From positions 1 through 64,000 of the forward strand of contig CAYRYU010000004.1 in assembly GCA_964428355.1 (NCBI GenBank): 64,000 nt of DNA, written 5' to 3'. Origin of the DNA: CAYRYU01 sp964428355. GTDB taxonomy: Bacteria; Muiribacteriota; Ozemobacteria; Ozemobacterales; Ozemobacteraceae. The notes beneath the pieces were generated by a model. The model was not told where the DNA came from. It made no database searches and worked only from the letters and a program-made list of their open reading frames with translations. The position numbers were made by a program, and so were the translations under genes. Of the stretch, positions 51,401-57,985 are shown piece by piece. The first letter of the stretch is position 1. The number at the start of each line of letters is the position of its first letter.

Positions 51401-52081
51401 GTAAACCACCGTGTTTTTCCCGGGGGGTGTTTTGAGGACGTTCCATATCGCGATCGAATGGCGCTGCTGGAAGATCACGAAAAATGGCCGTCCCATCTGC
51501 CCGCGGCTGAAAAGGTCCGGAGTGCAGGCTTCGCCGAATGTGGTTTTCAGAATGCCCGATTTCGCCTCAACCTGGCTGGGGCTTTGTTCGCAGTCCAGCA
51601 GGGTTTCCCGGAAAACTCCCGAGAAAACCGTCCGGAAGGTGGTTTCGAACCCCTTGAGTGTTACCAGGGATGCGGGTCCGTTGGCGCCCTCGGGAAAACG
51701 GAAAGCCCAGATCCGGAAGGGGGGGACTCCAGGGAGTCGGCATCGCGTGCGGGCATGGTGGAATGCCGATTCGATCCGTCCGGTCGAAAGAAGCTCCCGC
51801 CCGCCGAACGTTTCGAACTCTCCGAGAAACCGCTGACTCACTTCCCGGATCCAGAACTTCGGGTCGGTGATGACCTGGAACTGTTTCGAAACCTGGCGGA
51901 CTTCATCGAGCCATTTCCGTTGGGAGTTCGCTTCTTCCAGGGCAAGAAGGCCCGTGTAGGAAGCCTTCGAAAAGCGGAAGCCCCTGAGTTCGGCCTGGAG
52001 TATCAGGAACGGGATCAGGCTTATGAAAAAGGGCAGGATGATTCCCGGACCATGGACCTTCCGCGATTTGTCACCATTCAT
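45455..52081 (-). CDS. Single-chain double class III nucleotidyl cyclase (TM-cyclase-TM-cyclase)
   Basis: 2208 residues in one frame. Module 1: helices near 12-35, 340-420 and 735-760 with sensor regions, HAMP at about 755-810, cyclase 1 at 835-1010. A Pro/Gly-rich linker (1010-1145) holds the 60-bp repeat. Module 2: helices near 1145-1165, 1500-1552 and 1901-1923, HAMP at 1920-1975, cyclase 2 at 2000-2200. Cyclase 1 keeps metal Asp844 and Asp888 but has Lys965 and Asp969 where the transition-state Asn and Arg belong. Cyclase 2 has Gly2011 and Glu2055 for the metal acids but keeps Lys2051, Thr2122, Asn2129 and Arg2133. Together they could form one complete site. The Lys/Thr pair suggests an adenylyl cyclase (class IIIb). 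Confidence 0.88.
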   Translation of the reverse strand: MNGDKSRKVHGPGIILPFFISLIPFLILQAELRGFRFSKASYTGLLALEEANSQRKWLDEVRQVSKQFQVITDPKFWIREVSQRFLGEFETFGGRELLSTGRIESAFHHARTRCRLPGVPPFRIWAFRFPEGANGPASLVTLKGFETTFRTVFSGVFRETLLDCEQSPSQVEAKSGILKTTFGEACTPDLFSRGQMGRPFFVIFQQRHSIAIWNVLKTPPGKNTVVYFMVFQIASGFQNIGLRAAIRNWGKYVPPSSPRMFPAFLPFPVTGRGGTGAGIFHPALQRPGMRRLLEKLRRRMTVSPRRPEFQVGEVSLFPREFGESIEMGGFRFFLTALDPIIGYVGVLVSRIPRPPCTILEGVANVYGCCILFCWLPTFAFLHLRGRIGGFRIRTSLYLWFIGLIAIPITLMATAGIRLSEDLSATSEFALRDELEQTLQRIDTGSMQENLRFLQACRNISLDPDLGPALDALDSLDGGSRERAIDRLLEEKVFQRWPRRKTTDGKPAGDKPSAVMILGGPQAIFFFPPDSIFKGETQWSMKLFHLVISLELVRMLGGNSGSVTDSPDAPPPSWTKITRFRNAMAMSYQGFYKRNRELLGDPNVLHLFQAGSRHSTRYFNQILSKGKVRNIIFLFWDQEPVFRDFLEKEIRRVNSGHPKIRFAAFKDEPQGLEPVAIQERDEASALAARKVRRGTLFSPDPQHFMVALRSTRMPGFILTAVTTFQPVESFIFFEKVKIASAILLLLVVTFIGGTALSRWLASPLVRMTAGLDRIASGDLEVRVRENRADQIGDASRTLDQMTDWLRERTVMSRFVAPQVLEVVGQGDFDKACQPRHREVVLMVSDVRSFTTMSEAHPPKEIFALINSHLQVMTRAIQKHGGAIDRFIGDAIQAVFYPGKGESMVRRALFAASDMMDAHRNLNDQRQAAGRFPYFIGIGIEIGEVVTGVLGDPLERLDFTVLGEPFKRANDLEAASKKGKARLIICSDKVRKLAGEDFPFIPLEDPSNPNCWELTSREGGVHGARQEGEASPGLTSREGGVHGARQEGEASSSAGTGGESPTRPCTGLPLPETKSAPIDVPEPVPAGESKPPSGTGARSVPPLDCQAGGPAPASPQVRGSPSGVSPSPEEAIEGPTPQVSPGAARQSGGQTHLHAIWQLLFLLVVPPALLIYALWANDQRDLERWRNQHLGELKETVKLAANSIDPKTQATLFLRKTLATAEAAGLDPSHGPQRIFEFLAGRGKDFQKLFPGISCSMFLHCPQLETGVGTLGNRLGTRLFPTIGRSIPFNRVEWRDFLAYYKTLLYGVVDPYLDGEFRRSWTSLLKIDDLRELGDTATDNLIPVSPFGKTRYLLVHPFFDPAFFRELRKGPDSNLIGKDLKGFTRATFRGGAAFLLDPETLTFDLAVRLLMKNLQSHDCKLAVVQTDVASGNRKVWTDDDRTFLRYPELKRWLETDSPVASQSVSNDWLITSEPVLRENSFLVVAARPVPTRDSPFKTLLTSASMLTLFWFLLGTWMMRKFVFRKEPLAISVFVQLAGMFLLLVVPAIAFAALVTERSFQEARLREEASRAQSLAHSLRALDEARDLYLGWANRVTTTLARRKGCVREFHELEKLNKKEMRTKGTPFLKRFYVASRNMGYPVYRILLTGPGRFFLSFNTRGDEPEGEVADPEEEEDQKNNSLVMSLMNEFSTPPLKQLNPEFTAGKGLAGETENLLLGAGIEEFRALLMAIIPPERGAEMLLAPKAMSDMVTFSGQECFLRTHLWYGKYPRYSFQTNLNKDAVDFQLFNALGKSSRSCGPFGPRYNIGFKRFPGVIYWPPMVYPTPRDENVVKFKSLTTPPPPEYVDLAILTGSSQNTWSKRVDRNGEEFLMTGVSGNALKTNLLIGEIPIGKILEQGDAVRDLKRVFLAFILLLSVILAWSIARRFLVPVFALSDAAREIMGGNFKTRLEEGTGGEFGRLAKAFNSMAAGVEEGRLLSRFVSESVRVAASDRERGDSAQKGENIEVTVLFAGIADFKHLMATIPPGTLVHTLNRFLETMARTIRGRKGDIDKFIGEKVLAVFHPSRLGGPREAAGAALQAAVEMRRRMAEIPELGGNPLGIGIVSGPVLAGIMGTDEVRLEYTVIGDTVNLASRLGDISLRVSKDGTVLPDYHGSVGGVVVAEGTFRLVGESSRADLVKGLRRLKLPPIKGKTRSVEAYLFNPADETTV
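48936..49048 (-). repeat. 60-bp tandem repeat, locus 2 (two copies, the second 53 bases)
   Basis: Units at 48936-48995 and 48996-49048, identical where both exist. On the minus strand the unit reads CGTCCAGGGAGGGCGGCGTG at its start and has the hairpin CTCGCC-AGGAG-GGCGAG. It encodes LTSREGGVHGARQEGEASPG twice in the linker of the double cyclase. It is homologous to locus 1 at 22888 but read in another frame. Confidence 0.9.
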
Positions 52082-52103
52082 CTGCCGTGGTTGGATCCTC
52101 TTC

Positions 52104-52138
52104 TTGGCTTGACACCACGGACCACATTATAATAAATA
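52104..52138 (+). promoter_or_regulatory. Promoter of the carbamoyltransferase gene
   Basis: A perfect TATAAT stands at 52128-52133 with TTGGCT at 52104-52109 (18-base spacer). A perfect TTGACA at 52109-52114 pairs with TAAATA at 52133-52138, also 18 bases apart. Two overlapping promoters are possible. The start codon is at 52172. Confidence 0.6.
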
Positions 52139-52171
52139 TCCCGCACCCAGTAAACCGAAAGGACCCCCCCC

Positions 52172-53926
52172 TTGAAGAACAGACCACTTCCCCCGCCTGC
52201 AGAGAGGCTCATCCTTGGGCTCGGGGTTTTCGCCCACGACACCTCCGCCGCATTCATGCGGAATGGAAAGGTGCTCTTCGCGGCTGAGCAGGAGCGGTTC
52301 GACCGGGTCAAGCACAGTCGCGCCCTCCCCATGGATGCGGTCGCGTCAGGTTTGCAGTTCATCGGGGCCGGACCGGAGGATATCGACGAGATCGTGATCA
52401 ACTATCATCCCGTCCGGCTCGTGGCATGGTATTTGAGGCACGTCTGGAACTACCTCCCCGCAACGCTACGGATGCTGTTCGAGCCTCTCCGTCTGAAGAA
52501 CGTCTGGCGGAACCGCGCGTATCCGGCCGCGCTGCGGGAAAGGTTCGGAACGGATTTCCGGTGGGCGGAGTGGAGCGGGGTCGATCATCACCTTTCCCAT
52601 GCCGCGTCGGCCTTCTTCCGGTCAGGGTTCGAACGGTCCGCGATCCTCACCAGCGATGCGCTTGGGGAGTTCGATTCGGTCCTCTGGGCGAAGGGCGAGG
52701 GAACACGGATAGGGATCCTGGGCAGGCAGAGATATCCCCACTCGATCGGGGCGATCTATTCCGCGGTCACGGATCACCTGGGTTTCCGAATCTACTCCGG
52801 AGAGGGAACCGTGATGGGCCTTTCGGGTTTCGGAAAGCCCCACCCTGAATCGGATCTTTCCGAGACGGTCACTTTCCTGTCCGATGGAAGGTTCTCGATC
52901 GATGAGCGGTTCTACAGATACCACGTCCTTCCCTGGACCCACGAGGACTGGGTTGGGAAGGCCTTCCTCAGGCGGTATGGTCCCAAGCGTGCGAAAGGGG
53001 AACCCCTTCGGGACGGGCATGCCAACCTCGCCTGGAGCCTCCAGGACCTTACGGAGGGACTGACGATCCATCACTGCCGACGCCTGGAAGCCGCCACGGA
53101 CGAAACGCGCCTTTGCTATGCCGGTGGGGTTGCCCTGAACGGCTACACGAATTCGAAGATCCTTTCGGACACAAGGTTCAAGGAGCTTTTCATCCAGCCC
53201 GCCGCGAACGACGGGGGAACAGCGATCGGGGCCGCGCTCTACCGTTCCCACCACGTTCACGGAATTCCGCGCTCGGACCTGGGGTCTCCGACAGACGTCT
53301 TCCTGGGGCCTTCTTTTTCCCCAGGAAGGTGCGAGGAGGCCCTTCGGAAATCCGGTTTGGAATTCACCCGCCCGGCGGATCCCCTCAAGGAGGTCGCGGA
53401 CCTCCTGGCCAAAGACCGCGTGGTGGGTTGGTTCCAGGGAAGGATGGAGATGGGGCCCAGGGCCTTGGGGCATCGAAGCATCCTTGCGAATCCCTGTTCC
53501 CCGAGGATGAAAGACCATCTGAACCTGGAGGTCAAGCACCGGGAACCGTTCCGGCCGTATGCCCCGGTGGTCCCCGAAGAGCTTGCCGAAAGGTTTTTCG
53601 AGATGCCCTGCCGGGTCTCGCCCTACATGCTCCTGATCATGAAGGTCCGGCCTGAATGGCGCGACCGGCTTCCCGCGATTACCCACGTGGACGGCACCGC
53701 CAGGGTCCAGACCGTGACCGAGCCGCAGGATCCCCTCTACTACAGGCTTCTTGTCGAGTTCGGAAAGCGCACCGGGGTTCCAGTCCTGCTTAACACATCC
53801 TTCAATGGCCCCGGAGAACCCATCGTCTGCAGTCCGGAGGACGCGGTCGGGTCATTCCTCAAATGGGATCTCGACGAGCTCTTCATCGAGGGTTTCCTGG
53901 CAAAGAAAAACCGGCGCGCCTACTGA
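52172..53926 (+). CDS. NodU/CmcH-family O-carbamoyltransferase
   Basis: 584 residues, TTG start. The N-terminal Kae1-like domain has LGLGVFAHDTSAAFMRNGKVLFAAEQERFDRVKHS in pieces typical for the family, VDHHLSHAASAFF (metal histidines) and GEGTVMGLSGFGKP. The C-terminal YrdC-like part has VGWFQGRMEMGPRALGHRSILA and LLNTSFNGPGEPIVCSPEDA. These enzymes move a carbamoyl group from carbamoyl phosphate, via carbamoyl-AMP, to a hydroxyl of a sugar or natural product. No glycosyltransferase or biosynthetic genes adjoin, so the substrate is unknown. It ends in its own terminator. Confidence 0.9.
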   Translation: MKNRPLPPPAERLILGLGVFAHDTSAAFMRNGKVLFAAEQERFDRVKHSRALPMDAVASGLQFIGAGPEDIDEIVINYHPVRLVAWYLRHVWNYLPATLRMLFEPLRLKNVWRNRAYPAALRERFGTDFRWAEWSGVDHHLSHAASAFFRSGFERSAILTSDALGEFDSVLWAKGEGTRIGILGRQRYPHSIGAIYSAVTDHLGFRIYSGEGTVMGLSGFGKPHPESDLSETVTFLSDGRFSIDERFYRYHVLPWTHEDWVGKAFLRRYGPKRAKGEPLRDGHANLAWSLQDLTEGLTIHHCRRLEAATDETRLCYAGGVALNGYTNSKILSDTRFKELFIQPAANDGGTAIGAALYRSHHVHGIPRSDLGSPTDVFLGPSFSPGRCEEALRKSGLEFTRPADPLKEVADLLAKDRVVGWFQGRMEMGPRALGHRSILANPCSPRMKDHLNLEVKHREPFRPYAPVVPEELAERFFEMPCRVSPYMLLIMKVRPEWRDRLPAITHVDGTARVQTVTEPQDPLYYRLLVEFGKRTGVPVLLNTSFNGPGEPIVCSPEDAVGSFLKWDLDELFIEGFLAKKNRRAY

Positions 53927-53944
53927 GCGTGCCGGCGGGTTTTT
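53911..53944 (+). terminator. Rho-independent terminator overlapping the stop codon
   Basis: Arms CCGGCGCGC (53911-53919) and GCGTGCCGG (53927-53935) pair over nine positions with one G-U. The loop contains the TGA stop codon, and CGGGTTTTT follows. The last five codons of the carbamoyltransferase gene are thus part of its terminator. Confidence 0.8.
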
Positions 53945-53985
53945 CCGGGTTCCGGAGGGCTCGCCTGGGCGGCCTCTGAAGGTGA

Positions 53986-54774
53986 TCAGCGCCGAGGCTG
54001 CGGGATTCCCCCATTGTGGAGTGAGTCGAAAGAGGTTTTGGCCTTTAGGAGGTCGATAACCGACTTTTCCTCTTCCTCGACCGCCCAGTCGAGAGGGGTT
54101 TTGCCTTCCTTGTCCTTCGCGTTGGGATCAGCGCCCTTGGAAAGGAGAAACTCGACGGCTTCCTTTTCGCCGGCCGCGGCGGCGGCGTGCAGGGGAGTGA
54201 TTCCGTCCTTGTCCGCGACTTTCACGTCCGCGCCCTTTTCGACCAGGATCTTGTAGATTTCGACCCGGCCGACGAGGTCTTCTTCGCCGTCCCCTGCAGC
54301 GTAATGGAGGCAGGTCATCCCGATGTTGTCGGTGGCCTTTACGTCAGCTCCCTTGGCGACCAGGAGTTCAATGACGTCGGTGTTGGCATCGGCGGCGGCC
54401 GTGAAGAGGGCGGAAACGCCGTCGTTGTCCTTCAGGTTGACGTCGGCCTTCCCGTCGATCAGCAGAAGGGCGGTTTCGGTGCAGTTGCCCTCCGCGGCGA
54501 TCATGAGGGGGGTGGTTCCATCGGCGTCCTTGGCGTTGACATCGGCATTTTTGCCCAGGAGCAGCTTCACGATCGCGACCTGGTCTTCGGAAACGGCAAT
54601 ATGGAGCGGTGTCTCGGCTTTGGGGGTCTTGGCGTTCACTGCGGCCGGGGTTTTGGCGAGAAGCGCTTCGATCTTCTTGAAGTCACCCGCCTTGACCGCG
54701 GTATGGATTGCCGCGGCGAAAGCGGAGCCCGAAAGCATGAAACCGACGAGAACCAGGGCGACGAGTTTCTTCAT
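53986..54774 (-). CDS. Exported ankyrin-repeat protein
   Basis: 262 residues from the ATG at 54774, chosen for the signal peptide MKKLVALVLVGFMLSGSAFAA; GGAGG lies 11 bases before it. Six to seven ankyrin repeats follow, such as AETPLHIAVSEDQVAIVKLLLG, GVSALFTAAADANTDVIELLV and GITPLHAAAAAGEKEAVEFLL. Acidic overall, probably periplasmic, with a role in protein binding. Convergent with the carbamoyltransferase gene and divergent from the next gene. Confidence 0.87.
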   Translation of the reverse strand: MKKLVALVLVGFMLSGSAFAAAIHTAVKAGDFKKIEALLAKTPAAVNAKTPKAETPLHIAVSEDQVAIVKLLLGKNADVNAKDADGTTPLMIAAEGNCTETALLLIDGKADVNLKDNDGVSALFTAAADANTDVIELLVAKGADVKATDNIGMTCLHYAAGDGEEDLVGRVEIYKILVEKGADVKVADKDGITPLHAAAAAGEKEAVEFLLSKGADPNAKDKEGKTPLDWAVEEEEKSVIDLLKAKTSFDSLHNGGIPQPRR

Positions 54775-54882
54775 TTGTCCAGGAACCTCCATCGTCGAAT
54801 TGGGGGAATTCACCCCGCTGACATGACAAGCATAACGGAAACGACCCTTCAGGTCAATGGCGGTCGGACCGGGATGGAAATT

Positions 54883-54930
54883 TTGCGTGGGATCGGGAAA
54901 TCGCATATAATGGAGTCATAGAATGATACC
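54883..54930 (+). promoter_or_regulatory. Promoter region of the exported protein gene
   Basis: -35 TTGCGT at 54883-54888, 17-base spacer, perfect -10 TATAAT at 54906-54911. Just downstream a second -10-like TAGAAT lies inside ATAGAATGATACC (54918-54930), identical over 13 bases to the promoter at 30336-30348. ATG at 54943. Confidence 0.65.
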
Positions 54931-54942
54931 GGGGGGGAACAG

Positions 54943-56049
54943 ATGAAGAGACGGTTCGTTCTCGTCACCGTGATGATCATCCTCGCAGCTTCCGTTGCCG
55001 GGGCGGGGGAGTTCGGACAATGGCTGAAAAGATCGCAAGGCGAGCACTATCAGCAGCCGGGGCTCCAATACGAAGATCCGAAGGGTGATTCCTTCCTGAT
55101 CCGACGCCTCGACCAGATTCCCAAGAAGCTGATCCAGACCCTGATCAAGGGTTCCTACCCCCAGGCCGAGATCGAAAAGGAACGGGAGCTTGGTTTCGCG
55201 GAAAGGGCGGACGAGGTTTCCCGAATGACCACCGTTCCCTTCGAGACCGGAAAAACTCATCCCCTCAACGTTACCAGGCTGATCGACAAGATCCACGAGA
55301 TCATTCTCGAACACCCTGAAATCCAGCCCGTCATGGGGGAGGAACACCGGTGGTCCCCTCCCGCCCAGCGTTACCTTTTCTTCGGTTTCTGGCACCGTTT
55401 GGGCCGGTTGATCCTCGGAAAACAGAAGGAGTTTCCATCTCCGCTCTTTTTGAGGTCAAAGCTGTTCCTCCTGCTGGCCTGCGGCTGGACCTGCAGATAC
55501 GCGGTCACGGGCAATGAGAAGGCTCTCGAGGAGAGGATCCTGTCCTATCCGGACGGGGCTGCGCAGATCCACGACGTTTTCAGGGAAAGCTACCTGCTCA
55601 ACCGCGGAAACATGTATCTGACTTTGCTGACCTGCGAAAACGTCCTCGCCTCCGATCCCTACCGGGTCGATCGCGGGAAGGACGAACTGCATAAAAAGCT
55701 CGCCTACATCAGGAACGATTCTTCCCCTGACGGTGACAACTACGGGGCCTGGTACCATTTCTTCGGAATCGGGTTGTACGGGTTCGTCAGGGCTCCTATC
55801 GTGGCAAGGGCCGTGGCCGAGATCGAAAGCTTCGGCTCGGTTTTCCTCGAGGGGAAGGATCGTCAGGAGGCCTACATCAACCGCCTCGGAGCCATCTTCG
55901 GCCGGAAACTCAACCGCCTCGTGGAGAAGAGGATCTATCTCCAACCACTTCCGAAAGGAACCCGCACGGACTACATGCTGAACGGAAGCCTGTCTTCCCC
56001 GCCCCCGAACCAGGGATCCCGGGGACCCGATCCGGAGATGCCGCGATGA
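54943..56049 (+). CDS. Exported protein of unknown function
   Basis: 368 residues. A signal peptide covers residues 1-22 (FVLVTVMIILAASVAGAG). The body is helical and rich in Arg, Leu, Tyr and Trp; no family is recognised. Recurrent features are KKLIQTLIKGSYPQAE, a central hydrophobic stretch SKLFLLLACGWTCRYAV and WYHFFGIGLYGFVRAP, which could be a buried core rather than a membrane helix. It overlaps the TPR gene by four bases, so the two are made together. Confidence 0.7.
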   Translation: MKRRFVLVTVMIILAASVAGAGEFGQWLKRSQGEHYQQPGLQYEDPKGDSFLIRRLDQIPKKLIQTLIKGSYPQAEIEKERELGFAERADEVSRMTTVPFETGKTHPLNVTRLIDKIHEIILEHPEIQPVMGEEHRWSPPAQRYLFFGFWHRLGRLILGKQKEFPSPLFLRSKLFLLLACGWTCRYAVTGNEKALEERILSYPDGAAQIHDVFRESYLLNRGNMYLTLLTCENVLASDPYRVDRGKDELHKKLAYIRNDSSPDGDNYGAWYHFFGIGLYGFVRAPIVARAVAEIESFGSVFLEGKDRQEAYINRLGAIFGRKLNRLVEKRIYLQPLPKGTRTDYMLNGSLSSPPPNQGSRGPDPEMPR

Positions 56050-57584
56050 GCTCATCACTGTTTTCCTTCATGAAAGGCGTTATCAAAAGCGGGGGCGAAG
56101 TCCTGGGCGCCCTGAAAGACCGTGCCGGCCTCGAACTCGAGATCAGGAAGGTGAACGGTCTTATCCGGGAACTGGACCTCAAAAGGGAGGCCCTGGAAAA
56201 GGAGATCCTTGGAAAGGCCCGGGAAAAAGCCAAATCAGGGACTCTGGCAGACAAAGACCTCGCCGACCTCTGCCGCCAGATCGATCAGGCAGAGAAGGAT
56301 ACCCTCCAGCATCAGGAGCAGATCAAAGCGCTGAGAGCCGAGCACGAGAAAAGGAAGGCCGAGGAAAAAGCCCAGAAGGACGCCCTCCTCGATGGTGCAG
56401 AAAGCGGTGAAAGAACGTCCGATTCGGAGATCGCAGCCCCCCAACCCGCCGCCCCCCCGCCCGCGGAATCCGACCTGGGAATCGATACCGGCCTGTTGGA
56501 AGGCATTTCCGGCGCACCTTCCGCCTCGAAGCCCGACCTGAAGAGGACCGTCCACGAAAACCCCATGGACCCGAGAACCTGGCAGGAGATGGGCGAGTCG
56601 CTGCTTGCCTCGGGCAACGCCGGTGACGCATTCGAAGCTTTCCGGAAAGCCTATTCCCTCGATCCCAACATTGCCGGGGTCGGCGAAACCCTGTCCCGTA
56701 TGCTTTGCGAAGAAGGGGACAAGATGCTGTCCTTCGAGAAGCTTTCCGAGGCGAGCGCTTTCTTCCGGAAATCTCTTGCCTACGATCCTGCGAACGAACG
56801 TGCTCTTCAGGCTCTGGAATCGATGTTGCCGGGGACGGTTTCCCCCGAACGCGAGGGCAAGGCCAGGGCGATCTTCGATCAGGCGCAGAAACTGGTCCAG
56901 GAGAATTCCCTTGAAAAAGCCGTTTCCCTTTATGCCTCTGCGGCCGCTGAAAATCCGCGGTTCACCCAGGCGTTGAACCTGCGCGGAATCGTGCTGGGAA
57001 GACTCGGCAAACCCGCCGAGGCAGTCGAAGCACATCGGTTGGCCCTCGAAACCGACCCCCAATACGTGCATGCCTGGCGATATCTCGGTCTCCGCCTCTG
57101 GGAAACGGGGAAGATCCGGCAATCCGCGGCCGCGATGAAGAGGGCGACCGACCTCGCTCCGAACGATGCGCATACCTGGTACTGTCTTGGAATCGCCTAC
57201 CGTGACCTGAACATGATCGCGGATGCGGAACCCGCTTTCCTGAAGGCTCTCGAGCTCGACCCCGCCAAGATCGACGCCTGGTATGACCTCGGAACCCTCC
57301 GCCTCAAAGCCAACCGGGCCCGGGAAGCAAACGAAGCTTTCTCCCGGGGGTTGAAGGTGAAACAGGACTCCGCCGACTGCTGGGACGGACTTGCCCATGC
57401 AACCCACCAGCTTGGCCGGAAGGACCTCGCGCTCCAGGCGGCCCTGAAGGCGACCGCCATCGACCCGGGAAGGGCCGAGTCGTGGGAGTTTTTGGGGGCA
57501 CTCTACGAAGAGACCGGGGAAAAGGAAAAATCCCGGGAAGCCCTTTCGAAGGCCTTCGCCCTCCGAAAAAACACCCAGAAATGA
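56046..57584 (+). CDS. TPR-repeat protein with N-terminal coiled coil
   Basis: 512 residues, no signal peptide. Residues 25-120 are a charged coiled coil (KVNGLIRELDLKREALEKEI); 125-165 is an Ala/Pro-rich linker. From about 175 to 510 there are eight or more tetratricopeptide units, for example AWRYLGLRLWETGKIRQSA and AWYDLGTLRLKANRAREA. Such proteins act as scaffolds in complexes. Its start overlaps the stop of the exported protein gene (ATGA). Confidence 0.82.
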   Translation: MSSSLFSFMKGVIKSGGEVLGALKDRAGLELEIRKVNGLIRELDLKREALEKEILGKAREKAKSGTLADKDLADLCRQIDQAEKDTLQHQEQIKALRAEHEKRKAEEKAQKDALLDGAESGERTSDSEIAAPQPAAPPPAESDLGIDTGLLEGISGAPSASKPDLKRTVHENPMDPRTWQEMGESLLASGNAGDAFEAFRKAYSLDPNIAGVGETLSRMLCEEGDKMLSFEKLSEASAFFRKSLAYDPANERALQALESMLPGTVSPEREGKARAIFDQAQKLVQENSLEKAVSLYASAAAENPRFTQALNLRGIVLGRLGKPAEAVEAHRLALETDPQYVHAWRYLGLRLWETGKIRQSAAAMKRATDLAPNDAHTWYCLGIAYRDLNMIADAEPAFLKALELDPAKIDAWYDLGTLRLKANRAREANEAFSRGLKVKQDSADCWDGLAHATHQLGRKDLALQAALKATAIDPGRAESWEFLGALYEETGEKEKSREALSKAFALRKNTQK

Positions 57585-57615
57585 ATGCCGGTTCTCCCCG
57601 GGGCCTGGCCCCCCT

Positions 57616-57969
57616 TCAATCGGAGCCGTACATCGCCCTGTAGAAAGACATTATCTTGGGGATGGCTTCGGCGAAATAGGCTGCCATGAAAACCAGCACC
57701 ACGTAAAGGACGGCGAAAAACTCGATCGACCTTTTCGATACCGGAATCCGGGAAAGCTGTACCCAGAGCTCTCCTTCAAGCGCCCTTCCGACAAACCCGA
57801 GGACGTTGTCCCGCTCCTTCCGGTTCAGGACGAACCATGAAGCGAAGATGCAGACCCAGCTGAAAAGCGTGAACTTGAAAAGGACCCAGCTGAAAAGGGA
57901 CCCTGGAAGGATCACCGCCTGTCCCGCGATCAGGAAGGCGGTGAACCAGAGGTAACCCCTTTTCAGCAT
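57616..57969 (-). CDS. Small membrane protein
   Basis: 117 residues with three likely membrane helices: near 8-28 (WFTAFLIAGQAVILPGSLF), 30-48 (FKFTLFSWVCIFASWFVL) and 85-103 (FFAVLYVVLVFMAAYFAEA). A charged loop lies between the second and third. No family recognised. It lies 16 bases downstream of preA and on the same strand, so it may be the last gene of the pyrimidine operon. Confidence 0.6.
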   Translation of the reverse strand: MLKRGYLWFTAFLIAGQAVILPGSLFSWVLFKFTLFSWVCIFASWFVLNRKERDNVLGFVGRALEGELWVQLSRIPVSKRSIEFFAVLYVVLVFMAAYFAEAIPKIMSFYRAMYGSD

Positions 57970-57985
57970 GGGCGGTGGAAGAACC

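Noticed and set aside
45455..52081. Two cyclase genes joined by a sequencing error
   Set aside because: The join is a continuous Pro/Gly-rich linker without a stop or an alternative start with a ribosome binding site, and the two domains have complementary rather than random losses.
57586..57615. A GGGGCCTGGCCCC hairpin as a terminator after the TPR gene
   Set aside because: The stem leaves almost no loop and no T-run follows.
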